A stretch of 24,270 nucleotides of DNA from Verrucomicrobiota bacterium (GTDB lineage: Bacteria > Verrucomicrobiota > Verrucomicrobiia > Opitutales > UBA953). Location of the stretch: contig SYID01000089.1 in the NCBI GenBank assembly GCA_005798925.1, positions 1-24,270 on the forward strand, written 5' to 3'. The notes below the pieces were generated by a model. It saw only the letters and a list, made by a program, of their open reading frames with translations. It did not search any database and was not told the DNA's origin. A program made the translations under genes and the position numbers. Position 1 is the stretch's first letter, and each line of letters opens with the position of its first letter. Shown piece after piece: positions 1 to 7,285 of the stretch.

Positions 1-2
1 AG

Positions 3-746
3 CTCCTGGGCGACGAACACGGCAAGGTAATCCACCTGGGTGAACGCGAATGCTCCGTGCAGCGCCGCCACCAGAAGCTCATCGAAGAATCCCCTTCCAC
101 TTTCCTCACCCCGAAGCTCCGCGAGGAGATGGGCAAGGTCTCCGTCCGGCTCGCCGAGACGATCGGCTACCAGAACGCCGGCACGATCGAGTTCCTCGTC
201 GATAAGCACGGCAAGTTCTACTTCATGGCGATGAACACGCGCATCCAGGTGGAGCACGGCGTCACCGAGGAAGTCACGGACATCGACCTCGTCCGCCGCC
301 AGATCCTCATCGCCTGCGGCGAGAAGCTCGAGCTCTCCCAGAAGGACATCAAGATGAACGGTCACGCCATCGAGTGTCGCATCAACGCCGAAGACCCTGC
401 CCGCAACTTCGCCCCGAGCCCCGGCACGATCGGCCTCTACTACACCCCGGGCGGCCACGGCGTGCGCGTCGACTCCCATTGCTACTCGGGCTACGTCATC
501 CCGCCCCTCTACGACTCCATGGTCGCCAAGCTGATCTCGGTCGGCGCGACCCGCCAGAAGGCCCTGGACCGCATGCACCGCGCCCTCGGCGAGTACATCA
601 TCCGCGGCATCCACACCACGATCCCGGTCTGCCGCGCGATCATGAAGGACCCGGCCTTCCGCCAGGGCGGCGCGACGACGAAGTACCTCGAGGACTTCTT
701 CGAACGCACCCCGAAGGAGCTTTGGTCCGCCGCGCCGCTCACCTGA
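3..746 (+). CDS. accC: Biotin carboxylase, acetyl-CoA carboxylase subunit (5' end outside window)
   Basis: This is the ATP-dependent biotin carboxylase subunit of acetyl-CoA carboxylase, which carboxylates biotin on BCCP in the first step of fatty acid synthesis. The frame is open from base 3, so the N-terminal ATP-grasp half lies upstream of the window. Visible family blocks are LGERECSVQRRHQK (ATP-grasp), GTIEFLV with the first metal-binding Glu, MNTRIQVEH with the catalytic Arg and Glu, ECRINAEDP, and SPGTIGLYYTPGG, ending with the C-terminal biotin-carboxylase domain. One oddity is the residue before MNTR. It is normally the second metal ligand (Glu288 of E. coli AccC), but here the codon at 228-230 is GCG, Ala. 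The usual Pro after VEH is Gly. The identity is secure. Whether the enzyme is fully active depends on that substitution being real. The prmB gene follows after 18 bases. Confidence 0.95.
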   Translation, partial: LLGDEHGKVIHLGERECSVQRRHQKLIEESPSTFLTPKLREEMGKVSVRLAETIGYQNAGTIEFLVDKHGKFYFMAMNTRIQVEHGVTEEVTDIDLVRRQILIACGEKLELSQKDIKMNGHAIECRINAEDPARNFAPSPGTIGLYYTPGGHGVRVDSHCYSGYVIPPLYDSMVAKLISVGATRQKALDRMHRALGEYIIRGIHTTIPVCRAIMKDPAFRQGGATTKYLEDFFERTPKELWSAAPLT

Positions 747-764
747 GCGGCCTCGCCGCCGACG

Positions 765-1715
765 ATGCGCGCCCCGCAGCGCCCGACTCCCGCCGCCACC
801 GCCCGCCTCAGAACGGGCGGTGATTGTTTACGCCACGCCAACCGACTCTTCAAGTCGGCCGGCGTCGCGCATGGCCAAGGCTTCGTCAGCGCCGAAGAGG
901 AATCCCTCACGCTCATGGGCCACGCCACCGGCCTCGCCTGGGAAAAGCTCCCCTCCTGCTTCGGACGCGCCCTGACGGCGCAGGAGAAGGCCGCGTTCCT
1001 CGCGCTGCTCGAACGGCGCGTCTTCGACCGCGTGCCCACCGGCTACCTCGTCGGGGAGGCCTGGCTTGGCGGCCTCCGCTTCCGCGTCGACGAACGCGTG
1101 ATCATCCCGCGGTCCTATTTCGTCGAGCTCATCCCCGAGGCCGTCCCGCAATGGCTGCCGCCGGCCGCGCAGGTGACCGACGTGGCCGACGTGTGCACGG
1201 GCTCCGGCTGCCTCGCCATCCTCCTCGCGAAGCGCTTCCCGAAGGCGCACGTCCACGCCACCGACCTCTCGGCGAAGGCCCTCGAGGTCGCCAGGCTCAA
1301 CGTCGCCGACCATAGGCTGGCGAAGCGCATCACGCTGCATGAGACCGACACGATGACGGCGTTGCTCAAGGGCCCGAAGTTCGACCTGATCCTCAGCAAC
1401 CCGCCCTACGAACCGGAAGGGCTCTACCGGCGCCTGCCGGCCGAATTCAAGAAAGAGCCGAAGGGCTCGCTGGTCTCCGGCAAGGACGGCCTCGACGTCA
1501 TCCGCAAGCTGCTCGCCCAGGCCCGCGAAGCGCTGAAGCCGCACGGCATCCTCGTCATCGAGGTCGGCGGCCTGCAGAAAACGATGCACCAGGCCTGGCC
1601 GAAGCTGCCGATGCTGTGGCTGCCGACGGCCGACGGCTCCGACTGCGTCTGCCTGATCCACGCCGCGGACCTCCGCCGCGAACTGCCTTCACCAGGCGCG
1701 CGGCGCGGGCGCTGA
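765..1715 (+). CDS. prmB: PrmB-type protein N5-glutamine methyltransferase (ribosomal protein L3)
   Basis: This is a SAM-dependent methyltransferase of the HemK/PrmA-PrmB class that methylates a glutamine side-chain amide. PrmB acts on ribosomal protein L3. The 316-residue protein has an N-terminal helical domain, a VDERVIIPRS block (about 108-117), the SAM-binding DVCTGSG loop (142-148), an acidic residue after the second strand (D167) and the catalytic NPPY motif (212-215). The block after NPPY (LPAEFKKEP, then SGKDGLD) matches PrmB rather than PrmC, in which the release-factor enzyme differs. The ATG at 765 is the only upstream in-frame start. It has no Shine-Dalgarno sequence, and the first ~18 residues look non-conserved. 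The 3' end overlaps the convergent nuclease gene by 27 bases. A generic HemK-family methyltransferase is the alternative. Confidence 0.87.
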   Translation: MRAPQRPTPAATARLRTGGDCLRHANRLFKSAGVAHGQGFVSAEEESLTLMGHATGLAWEKLPSCFGRALTAQEKAAFLALLERRVFDRVPTGYLVGEAWLGGLRFRVDERVIIPRSYFVELIPEAVPQWLPPAAQVTDVADVCTGSGCLAILLAKRFPKAHVHATDLSAKALEVARLNVADHRLAKRITLHETDTMTALLKGPKFDLILSNPPYEPEGLYRRLPAEFKKEPKGSLVSGKDGLDVIRKLLAQAREALKPHGILVIEVGGLQKTMHQAWPKLPMLWLPTADGSDCVCLIHAADLRRELPSPGARRGR

Positions 1716-2636
1716 TTCCAGACGATCCTGCGCCGGGCGCGTGAGCTTCGGAAAGAAATCCAGGCCGGTGAGCTCCTCGACGCGCCGGATGCTGACGACG
1801 TAACGCGTGAGCTCGGCGTCGCGCCATTTCTCCTCATGCGGCACGAGGTAGGCGATCGCGCGGACCCCGCCGACGTTCTCGTCGTAGTCCGAGATCACCA
1901 TCCAGAAGGCCGTCGGCACCGGGACCCGGCCGACCTTCTTGGCGGGAGGCGACGCGAAGACCGGACCGACCTGGACCCAGACGGTGCCGTAGCGCTCGAC
2001 GTAGCGCTTCATGATGCGCTGCTCCATGTCCTTCCAGAGGCCGGCGTTGAGCGCATGGAGCTGCGGGACGATGTTGCTGAGGAGGAACGTCTCCTTCTGG
2101 GCCTCTTCGCCGTAGCAGACGGAGATCGCGTAGTTCGGCGCGAGGTGCCCGCGGTCATAACCCGAGCGGACATACTCCGAAGTCGTCACGCGGGCGGCGG
2201 TCCGTGGGTCGGACTTGAAGGACGAGGGCCGCTCGAGATGGACGTCGCGATAAGGGAAGACACGGTAGGAAGACCAGCGCGGGGCCGGCAGGCCGTCGTC
2301 ATAGCCGACCGTGTAGCCGCGGTTCGGCAGACGCTTCAGGCCGATGCGGTCGGCCGGCTCGCCGTAGGGAGCCGTGGCGGCCGCGTCCGGCGGCGGCGCC
2401 AGGACGACGTCTCCGCGCACGGCCACGGTCTGGTCGGCCAGACGGTCCAGCGCGTCGACGACCTTGCGCGGGGTCGTGCCGTCCTCGCGGACGATGTCGA
2501 CCGTGTCGAGCACGCGCTGTTCGATGGCGACCTTCTGCGGAGGCTCCGACAGGAAGTAAACGAGCGCGACCACGCCGGTCGCCACGAAGACAAGCAGACT
2601 GACCCAACCGAAGAAACGGAGCAGGTTCCGGATCAT
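1689..2636 (-). CDS. Membrane-anchored DNA/RNA non-specific endonuclease (EndoG/NucA family)
   Basis: This is a beta-beta-alpha metal nuclease of the DNA/RNA non-specific endonuclease family, of 315 residues. Residues 8-29 form a single hydrophobic segment that should anchor or export the protein. The catalytic domain spans about 95-310. The signature DRGHLAPN lies at 161-168 with the general-base His at 164. The second block runs LLSNIVPQ (185-192) and the metal-binding Asn is at about 197 (LNAGLW), followed by a Glu at about 205. The active site therefore looks intact and should face the periplasm or outside, where such enzymes degrade nucleic acid for nutrition or defence; the role here is inferred. 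The ATG lies one base after the stop of the DUF2752 gene, so the two are probably translated from one transcript. No immunity gene is recognisable. Confidence 0.88.
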   Translation of the reverse strand: MIRNLLRFFGWVSLLVFVATGVVALVYFLSEPPQKVAIEQRVLDTVDIVREDGTTPRKVVDALDRLADQTVAVRGDVVLAPPPDAAATAPYGEPADRIGLKRLPNRGYTVGYDDGLPAPRWSSYRVFPYRDVHLERPSSFKSDPRTAARVTTSEYVRSGYDRGHLAPNYAISVCYGEEAQKETFLLSNIVPQLHALNAGLWKDMEQRIMKRYVERYGTVWVQVGPVFASPPAKKVGRVPVPTAFWMVISDYDENVGGVRAIAYLVPHEEKWRDAELTRYVVSIRRVEELTGLDFFPKLTRPAQDRLESAPAPRAW

Positions 2637-2637
2637 G

Positions 2638-3060
2638 TCAGCGGGTCAGGTAATAGCACTGCCAGGCCCAATGGACCGCAAGCAGGAGGAAGAACGTCAC
2701 CCGCACCCGGCGCGCCTTGCCGGGCTCGACGAAGAAGCGCAGCCGCAGCGTATCTCGGCGCAGCCAGAAGACGGCGGAGTAGATCGTCCAGAGGGTCGCC
2801 AGCGTGACGACCAGGAAGAAACCCGGGTGATGGAGGAACGCCGGGATGAAATCCAGTTGCACCAGATTACGCGCGCAGCGGGTGCCGCCGCAGCCGAGGC
2901 AAGGCAGGCCCGTCAGCCGCATGAAGACGCACGGCGGCAGCCGCAGGCCGGCAAGGAACCAACCCCAGGCGAAGACCGCGCCGGCGACGGACGCCGCCGG
3001 CCAGACGAGCTCGTGATTGAGCTCGCCGGGATAGGCAGGTCGGCGGATCAGTCGCAGCAC
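2638..3060 (-). CDS. DUF2752 family membrane protein
   Basis: This is a 140-residue integral membrane protein carrying the DUF2752 hallmark: a Cys followed by Phe, then TGLPCLGCGGTR at about residues 49-60. It has three or four hydrophobic segments (about 22-42, 76-98 and 119-138). The molecular function of DUF2752 proteins is unknown. In Verrucomicrobiota, Planctomycetota and Bacteroidota they often sit beside small membrane proteins with GYF_2 or TM2-like domains, as here. The start is GTG at 3058-3060, three bases after the stop of the upstream GYF_2 gene, and the stop is one base before the nuclease ATG, so this is an operon-internal gene. Confidence 0.8.
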   Translation of the reverse strand: MLRLIRRPAYPGELNHELVWPAASVAGAVFAWGWFLAGLRLPPCVFMRLTGLPCLGCGGTRCARNLVQLDFIPAFLHHPGFFLVVTLATLWTIYSAVFWLRRDTLRLRFFVEPGKARRVRVTFFLLLAVHWAWQCYYLTR

Positions 3061-3063
3061 CGA

Positions 3064-3945
3064 TCAATGCATGCTGGCGAAGGCGAACAAGGCGACGGGC
3101 GCGGCGCAGCAGCAACAGAAGAGCACGAACCAGACGAAACAGGAGACGCCGAACTGGACCCACGGGTTCACGCCGGTCGCGGCCCCGAAAGCGCGGAAGT
3201 AGGCCACGCTTGCCGGGATGACGAACAGGAAGGAGACCGCCATCTGCGAAGGGAGGTCGAACGCCAGCAGCTGGAGCGGCGCCCCGAAAAGGATGATGAC
3301 GCCGCACGCGAGAAGCGTGGCCGCGACGGTGCGCTCGACGGAAGGCGGCAGGCGGAAGATCCGCTGTCCGACCCAATGCAGGAGGCCGAAGCCGGCGTAG
3401 ATGAGCGGGGCGAAAGCCAGCCCGAGGAAAGCGGAAAAGACCATCAGGCCGGCCGGCGTCGGCGGCGTCTGCGCCATCTGTTCCGACATGGCCTTCGCCC
3501 AAGGGGCGTCGATCTTGCCGAGCAACGCGGCGAGCTGCGCGTTCTGATCGCCCGCCATCAGGAAATGGGCCGCCTGGAAGGGCAACGCGAACGCCAGCGC
3601 GACGTAGCAGAAGGCCAGCCAGCCGCCGAAAGCGAAACGTCCGGTCGAAAGAGCCGAAGGTTTCAGGACCGCGAGCTTGATCGTCGCGAAGAAGGACCCG
3701 AGCGACTTGCCTTGCTCCCATGGAATGAGCGAGACGGCCGGAACCTCGGGACCGGCCTCGCCGGACGAAGACGGCACGCCGACCCCGCGGAACTCCGGCC
3801 AGTCGCCGAGCGGCGTCCAATTGGGCAGGCCGTCGCGCCAGGCGAGGTCCGACGGATGGAAACGGCCGGCACGCAGCCCGGCGGCGACTTCTTCGGAGGT
3901 GAACACGCCCAACTGGGCGCTTTGGCGGGCGACGTGGATCGACAT
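3064..3945 (-). CDS. GYF_2 (DUF4339) domain multi-spanning membrane protein
   Basis: This is a 293-residue protein with two parts. Residues about 13-52 form a GYF_2/DUF4339 domain (FTSEEVAAGLRAGRF, then DLAWRDGLPNWTPL), a predicted protein- or peptide-binding module. The rest has about five hydrophobic segments in a Yip1-like or generic membrane-protein layout, with a run of four Cys near the C terminus (FCCCC). It is a paralogue of the next gene upstream (3990-4829), which has the same order of GYF_2 then membrane helices. This is one of the few genes here with a visible ribosome binding site (AAGGA just before the ATG). Function is unknown; a membrane scaffold or sensor is possible but not shown. 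Confidence 0.75.
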   Translation of the reverse strand: MSIHVARQSAQLGVFTSEEVAAGLRAGRFHPSDLAWRDGLPNWTPLGDWPEFRGVGVPSSSGEAGPEVPAVSLIPWEQGKSLGSFFATIKLAVLKPSALSTGRFAFGGWLAFCYVALAFALPFQAAHFLMAGDQNAQLAALLGKIDAPWAKAMSEQMAQTPPTPAGLMVFSAFLGLAFAPLIYAGFGLLHWVGQRIFRLPPSVERTVAATLLACGVIILFGAPLQLLAFDLPSQMAVSFLFVIPASVAYFRAFGAATGVNPWVQFGVSCFVWFVLFCCCCAAPVALFAFASMH

Positions 3946-3989
3946 GCGTCCTTGTAGGTCAGGCGGAGCGGGCTCGCAAGCCTAGCCCC

Positions 3990-4829
3990 TCATCCGAGCG
4001 GACGGAAAAAGGGGCTGAGCGCGAAAGCGAGAAAGACCCCGGCGGCGCATGCGGCGAGCAAAGCCGTCGCCGCAAGGGCGGCCATCGGACGCCATATCGG
4101 GTCGCCGTGGGCGGCGGCGAGCGCGACCCACAGATAGCCGAAAAGCAGGTAGGGAGACAGGCAGGAAAAGGCCGGCAAGGCCGCCGACAGGGAGATCGCC
4201 CCGCCGACGTATGCGACCGTGCGCACGGTGGCGGCCAGGCCGCCGCGGCCGCCGCCAAGGAGGCGCAGCAACAGGTGCGCGAGCGTCGCGCCGGCCCCGA
4301 GCAGGGCGGTCGCGAGCAACGGACCGGCCAGCAGGAATCCGGCGAAGCGGGACAGGTCCACGCCCGGCCTCGGCGGCGGCGCGGCACGTCCTAATCCGGA
4401 CAAGGCGGTCCCGAAAGCCTGGTCGAGGATCCAACTCTGGGCGTAAAGCAGGGGGGCGACCAAGGCCGCGCACGCGAGCGCGAAACCCAGGGAGCGCATC
4501 CAAGCGATCTTTCCGGCAGACGGCTGGAAGGAAAGGCGCGGGGCCGTCCAGACCGCGCGGACGGTCGCGAACCAGGCGGCGGCCGCGGAAGAACTTCTCG
4601 CCGAGTCGAACGGTAGCGCCGGCGAAGACCGCCCCAGCGCTCGGAAAGCACCGATGGCCGAGGCGAACTCCGGACGGGCCGTGAGCGCGATCCAGCCGGG
4701 CTCGCCTTCGCGCCAGGAAAGCGTCGCCGCGGAGAGCCGACCGGTGGCCAGCCCGGCTTCGACTTCCGTTTCGGACCATACGCCGACACTGACCCCTCGC
4801 TCGGCGAGATGGTAGGGCGTGTCGGGCAT
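3990..4829 (-). CDS. GYF_2 (DUF4339) domain multi-spanning membrane protein, paralogue
   Basis: This is a 279-residue paralogue of the gene at 3064-3945. The N-terminal GYF_2 domain (about 15-55) is recognisable by WSETEVEAGLATGRLS followed by LSWREGEPGWIAL. Downstream are about five hydrophobic segments (roughly 110-135, 160-190, 205-235 and 245-275), rich in Ala and Leu. The two genes are 44 bases apart, point the same way, and differ strongly in sequence, so the duplication is old. The ATG lies 13 bases after the CCA end of tRNA-Arg, so the gene may be co-transcribed with the tRNA and released by tRNA processing. Function is unknown. Confidence 0.72.
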   Translation of the reverse strand: MPDTPYHLAERGVSVGVWSETEVEAGLATGRLSAATLSWREGEPGWIALTARPEFASAIGAFRALGRSSPALPFDSARSSSAAAAWFATVRAVWTAPRLSFQPSAGKIAWMRSLGFALACAALVAPLLYAQSWILDQAFGTALSGLGRAAPPPRPGVDLSRFAGFLLAGPLLATALLGAGATLAHLLLRLLGGGRGGLAATVRTVAYVGGAISLSAALPAFSCLSPYLLFGYLWVALAAAHGDPIWRPMAALAATALLAACAAGVFLAFALSPFFRPLG

Positions 4830-4842
4830 GGCGGCGAGAAAG

Positions 4843-4920
4843 TGGTGAGGAGGGCGGGACTCGAACCCGCGACCCGCAGCTTAGAAGGCTGCTGCTCTGA
4901 TCCGACTGAGCTACCTCCTC
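4843..4920 (-). tRNA. tRNA-Arg (anticodon TCT), CCA encoded
   Basis: Read on the minus strand, the acceptor stem GAGGAGG pairs with CCTCCTC, the D arm is GCTC/GAGC, the anticodon stem is GCAGC/GCTGC with loop CTTCTAA (anticodon TCT, reading AGA/AGG), and the T arm is GCGGG/CCCGC with loop TTCGAGT. The discriminator A is followed by an encoded CCA. All stems are fully paired. The gene sits between folE2 and a GYF_2 gene. Confidence 0.96.
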
Positions 4921-4970
4921 GTGATGATGACCGTAAGACGGCCACCTCGGTTGGGCAAGCCGTCAGCCGA

Positions 4971-5930
4971 CTAGCAGACCAGGTCTCTGAAATTGCTGAA
5001 GTCGGCCGAAAGGCCGCTCGGCATGCCCTTGTTGATCACCGAGACTGCGTCGTGGGAGTGGAGGGACTCCAGGTGGGAGCAGGCGATGACGAAGTCGCGG
5101 ACGCGGGCGTCGCCGTCGAACTGCTCGTAGACCACGCGGGCGGCGTCCTCGACGAACTTGGAGTAGGCCCCGTTCAGCTCGGCGAAAGCCTGTTCGTCCT
5201 CGCGCTTCACCATCACCTGGGTCTCGGTCTGCAGGCCCTTCAGGCAGAGATCCTTCATGTCTTCGACGAAGAGGGAGCGGCCGGGGGAGATTTCGGCGAT
5301 CACGCGGGCCTTGGAGCGCTGCGAATGGGGGATGCCATAGGCGGAGCGCTCCTCGCGGGCATGCTCGGTGAGCTCGGCGGAACAAGGGCAGGCCGAAGAG
5401 TAGACGAAATCGAAATGCACGTACCTTCGCAGGCGGTCGAGGTCGTCGATCGTGCCCTCCAGGACGGCGCGGTAGTACTGCCAGCCTTCGAGCCCGGAGC
5501 GCAGGGACTTCTGCAGGATGGGGTAGCGGATCTCGACCAGGATGCGGGCGCGGCTGCAGTCGAGGTCCTGCTTGTAACGGACCAGGACCTCCTCGAGGAG
5601 CTCATGCGACAGGACGCGGTCCTTGAACTCGTAGAATGTCCGCATGATGCGGGACATGTTGATGCCTTTGCGGTCGGCGGCGAGGGAGACCGAGCCCGTC
5701 ACCACGCATTCCAGGGAGACGGGCTTGCCGTCGCGGGTGGCCACGAGCATCGGCAGACGGAAACCCGAGATGCCCACGTGCTGGATCGGGACGTTGGCCC
5801 CTTGGATCAAGGAGGCGTCCTTGTTCTGCATGTCCGGCAGCGTGGCCCGGTAGGCGTCGTCGGCCCGGAAGTTCCGGTCGTAACGCCGGGAAAGGTCCCG
5901 GCTGCGAGGCGGATGGTCGGCGCGGCTCAT
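4971..5930 (-). CDS. folE2: GTP cyclohydrolase FolE2 (type IB)
   Basis: This is the metal-flexible GTP cyclohydrolase IB, which converts GTP to 7,8-dihydroneopterin triphosphate for folate or queuosine synthesis. Family blocks visible in the 319-residue protein are SSACPCSAEL (179-187) with the metal/catalytic Cys, the GIPHSQRS block (199-206) and the C-terminal LESLHSHDAV (288-296). The start chosen is ATG at 5928-5930. The frame stays open upstream to 6161, but that extension runs through tRNA-Thr and cannot be protein. FolE2 often replaces zinc-dependent FolE under zinc limitation, yet no Zur-like palindrome was seen upstream; the gene follows tRNA-Thr by 62 bases and is probably expressed constitutively with it. 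Confidence 0.94.
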   Translation of the reverse strand: MSRADHPPRSRDLSRRYDRNFRADDAYRATLPDMQNKDASLIQGANVPIQHVGISGFRLPMLVATRDGKPVSLECVVTGSVSLAADRKGINMSRIMRTFYEFKDRVLSHELLEEVLVRYKQDLDCSRARILVEIRYPILQKSLRSGLEGWQYYRAVLEGTIDDLDRLRRYVHFDFVYSSACPCSAELTEHAREERSAYGIPHSQRSKARVIAEISPGRSLFVEDMKDLCLKGLQTETQVMVKREDEQAFAELNGAYSKFVEDAARVVYEQFDGDARVRDFVIACSHLESLHSHDAVSVINKGMPSGLSADFSNFRDLVC

Positions 5931-5992
5931 GACGTAGAGGGTGGAGGAAAAGTCCGGACGGGCAAATGGTCGGACGAAAAAGCCCCCTGCGC

Positions 5993-6068
5993 TGGAGCCA
6001 CCTGCCGGATTTGAACCGGCGACATTCTCATTACTAATGAGATGCTCTACCAGCTGAGCTAAGGTGGC
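5993..6068 (-). tRNA. tRNA-Thr (anticodon AGT), CCA encoded
   Basis: Read on the minus strand, the acceptor GCCACCT pairs with AGGTGGC, the D arm is GCTC/GAGC, the anticodon stem is TCTCA/TGAGA with loop TTAGTAA, and the T arm is GCCGG/CCGGC with loop TTCAAAT. The discriminator T is followed by an encoded CCA. The loop gives anticodon AGT, which reads ACU and, if A34 is deaminated to inosine, also ACC and ACA. Bacteria normally use GGT or TGT for threonine, so the A34 is unusual. All stems are intact, so this is not a decayed gene. Confidence 0.95.
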
Positions 6069-6178
6069 GGCGCAGAGGAAGACCGACGATGGGCGGGCGC
6101 GGGCGAAAATCAAGCCTTGGCCGCGCGGGAATGCCCTCGCCTCCCCCGTCAAAGGGCTCAAATGTGGCCGAAAGCCCC

Positions 6179-7285
6179 ATGCGAGCAGCCCTGATCGCCC
6201 GCCAATTCGACGTCCAAGGACGGCTCGTGGCCGTCGAACCCCATGGCTCGGGCAACGTCAACGACACCTACCTGGCGATTTTCCGGACGACCTTCTCGGA
6301 GCAGCGCATCATCGTGCAACGCGTCCGCAAATCGGTCTTCCCGCATCCGGAGGTGATCATGCAGAACATGCGCGTGCTCACCGACCACTGCCACGCCAAA
6401 CTCGAGGCCGAAGCCGAAGGCGCCGACCGCATCTGGCAGCTGCCCAAGATCATCCAGACCAAGAACGGGGAGGACTGGGTGACCGACCCCGACGGCGACC
6501 TCTGGCGGGCGATCTCACAGATCGCGAGCGCCCATGCCTACGAGAAAGTCCGCCACCCTGAGCACGCCCATGAGGCCGGCTGCGTCCTGGGACATTTCCA
6601 CCGGATGGTAAGCAACCTGCCGGCCGATCGGCTGGGCTACGCTTTGCCCGGCTTCCACGTGACGCCCGGCTATCTCGCCAAGATGGACGCGGCCCTGGCC
6701 ACGGCCGGAGGCCAGGAGCGCCTGCACGCCTCGGTCGAGGCCAAGCGTGCGGCGCGCTTCGTCGAGGCGCGCCGGGCCCGCTGCGCCGTGCTCGAAGACG
6801 CCCGGGCGCGCGGCGAGCTCAGCCTGCGGACGACGCACGGAGACCCCAAGGTGGGTAATATCATGATCGACGAGGCGACGGGACGCGGGACTTGCATCGT
6901 CGACCTCGACACCGTCCAGCCCGGCTTGGTGCATCATGACATCGGGGACGCGACACGTTCGGTCTGCAACCCGGCGGGCGAAGACGCGCCTGAACTCGGC
7001 TCGGTGGTCTTCGACCTGGACCTTTTCACCATGTTTTACCGAGGTTATCAGGCCTATGCGCGGGACTTCCTGACCGCCGCCGACCATCGGCATCTGTTCG
7101 GCTGCATCCACCTGATTCCGCTCGAACTGGGCATCCGCTTCCTCGCCGACCATCTCGCCGGAGACGCCTACTTCAAGGTGCGCTACCCGGGCCACAACCT
7201 GCGGCGCGCCTTGGTGCAGTTCAAGCTGGCCGAGAGCATCGAAGCACGGGAACCGGCCATCCGCAAGATCCTCGGCGAAACATGA
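6179..7285 (+). CDS. APH-fold sugar kinase, NahK-like phosphotransferase
   Basis: This is a kinase of the aminoglycoside phosphotransferase/choline kinase fold. The N-terminal GSGNVNDTY and IVQRVRKSVFPHPEVIMQN blocks resemble the N-acetylhexosamine 1-kinase (NahK) group rather than resistance enzymes. The catalytic Brenner motif THGDPKVGNIMID supplies the base Asp and a metal-binding Asn, and IVDLDTV supplies the metal-binding Asp. A sugar or amino-sugar substrate is likely but not proven. The ATG at 6179 gives 368 residues. GTG at 6164 or ATG at 6089 are possible, but the extra residues are low-complexity and lie close to tRNA-Thr. The stop overlaps the next start (ATGA), so the gene is translationally coupled to the CvpA-like protein. 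Confidence 0.83.
   Translation: MRAALIARQFDVQGRLVAVEPHGSGNVNDTYLAIFRTTFSEQRIIVQRVRKSVFPHPEVIMQNMRVLTDHCHAKLEAEAEGADRIWQLPKIIQTKNGEDWVTDPDGDLWRAISQIASAHAYEKVRHPEHAHEAGCVLGHFHRMVSNLPADRLGYALPGFHVTPGYLAKMDAALATAGGQERLHASVEAKRAARFVEARRARCAVLEDARARGELSLRTTHGDPKVGNIMIDEATGRGTCIVDLDTVQPGLVHHDIGDATRSVCNPAGEDAPELGSVVFDLDLFTMFYRGYQAYARDFLTAADHRHLFGCIHLIPLELGIRFLADHLAGDAYFKVRYPGHNLRRALVQFKLAESIEAREPAIRKILGET

Noticed and set aside
2635..3957. Open frame of 440 codons on the plus strand
   Set aside because: It is antisense to DUF2752 and a GYF_2 gene; the product is Arg/Glu/Gln/Gly-rich without domains.
3965..3990. Possible hairpin GGGCT ... AGCCC between the two GYF_2 genes
   Set aside because: Short stem, no T-tract in either direction; likely chance in GC-rich DNA.
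4928..4946. Hairpin GGCCGT-CTT-ACGGTC after folE2 (minus strand)
   Set aside because: It contains a G-T pair and is not followed by a T-tract; too weak to call a terminator.
5931..6161. Upstream extension of folE2 to 6161
   Set aside because: The extension translates tRNA-Thr (the familiar AQLVEHLISNE-type artefact). The first Met after the tRNA, at 5930, fits the family start.
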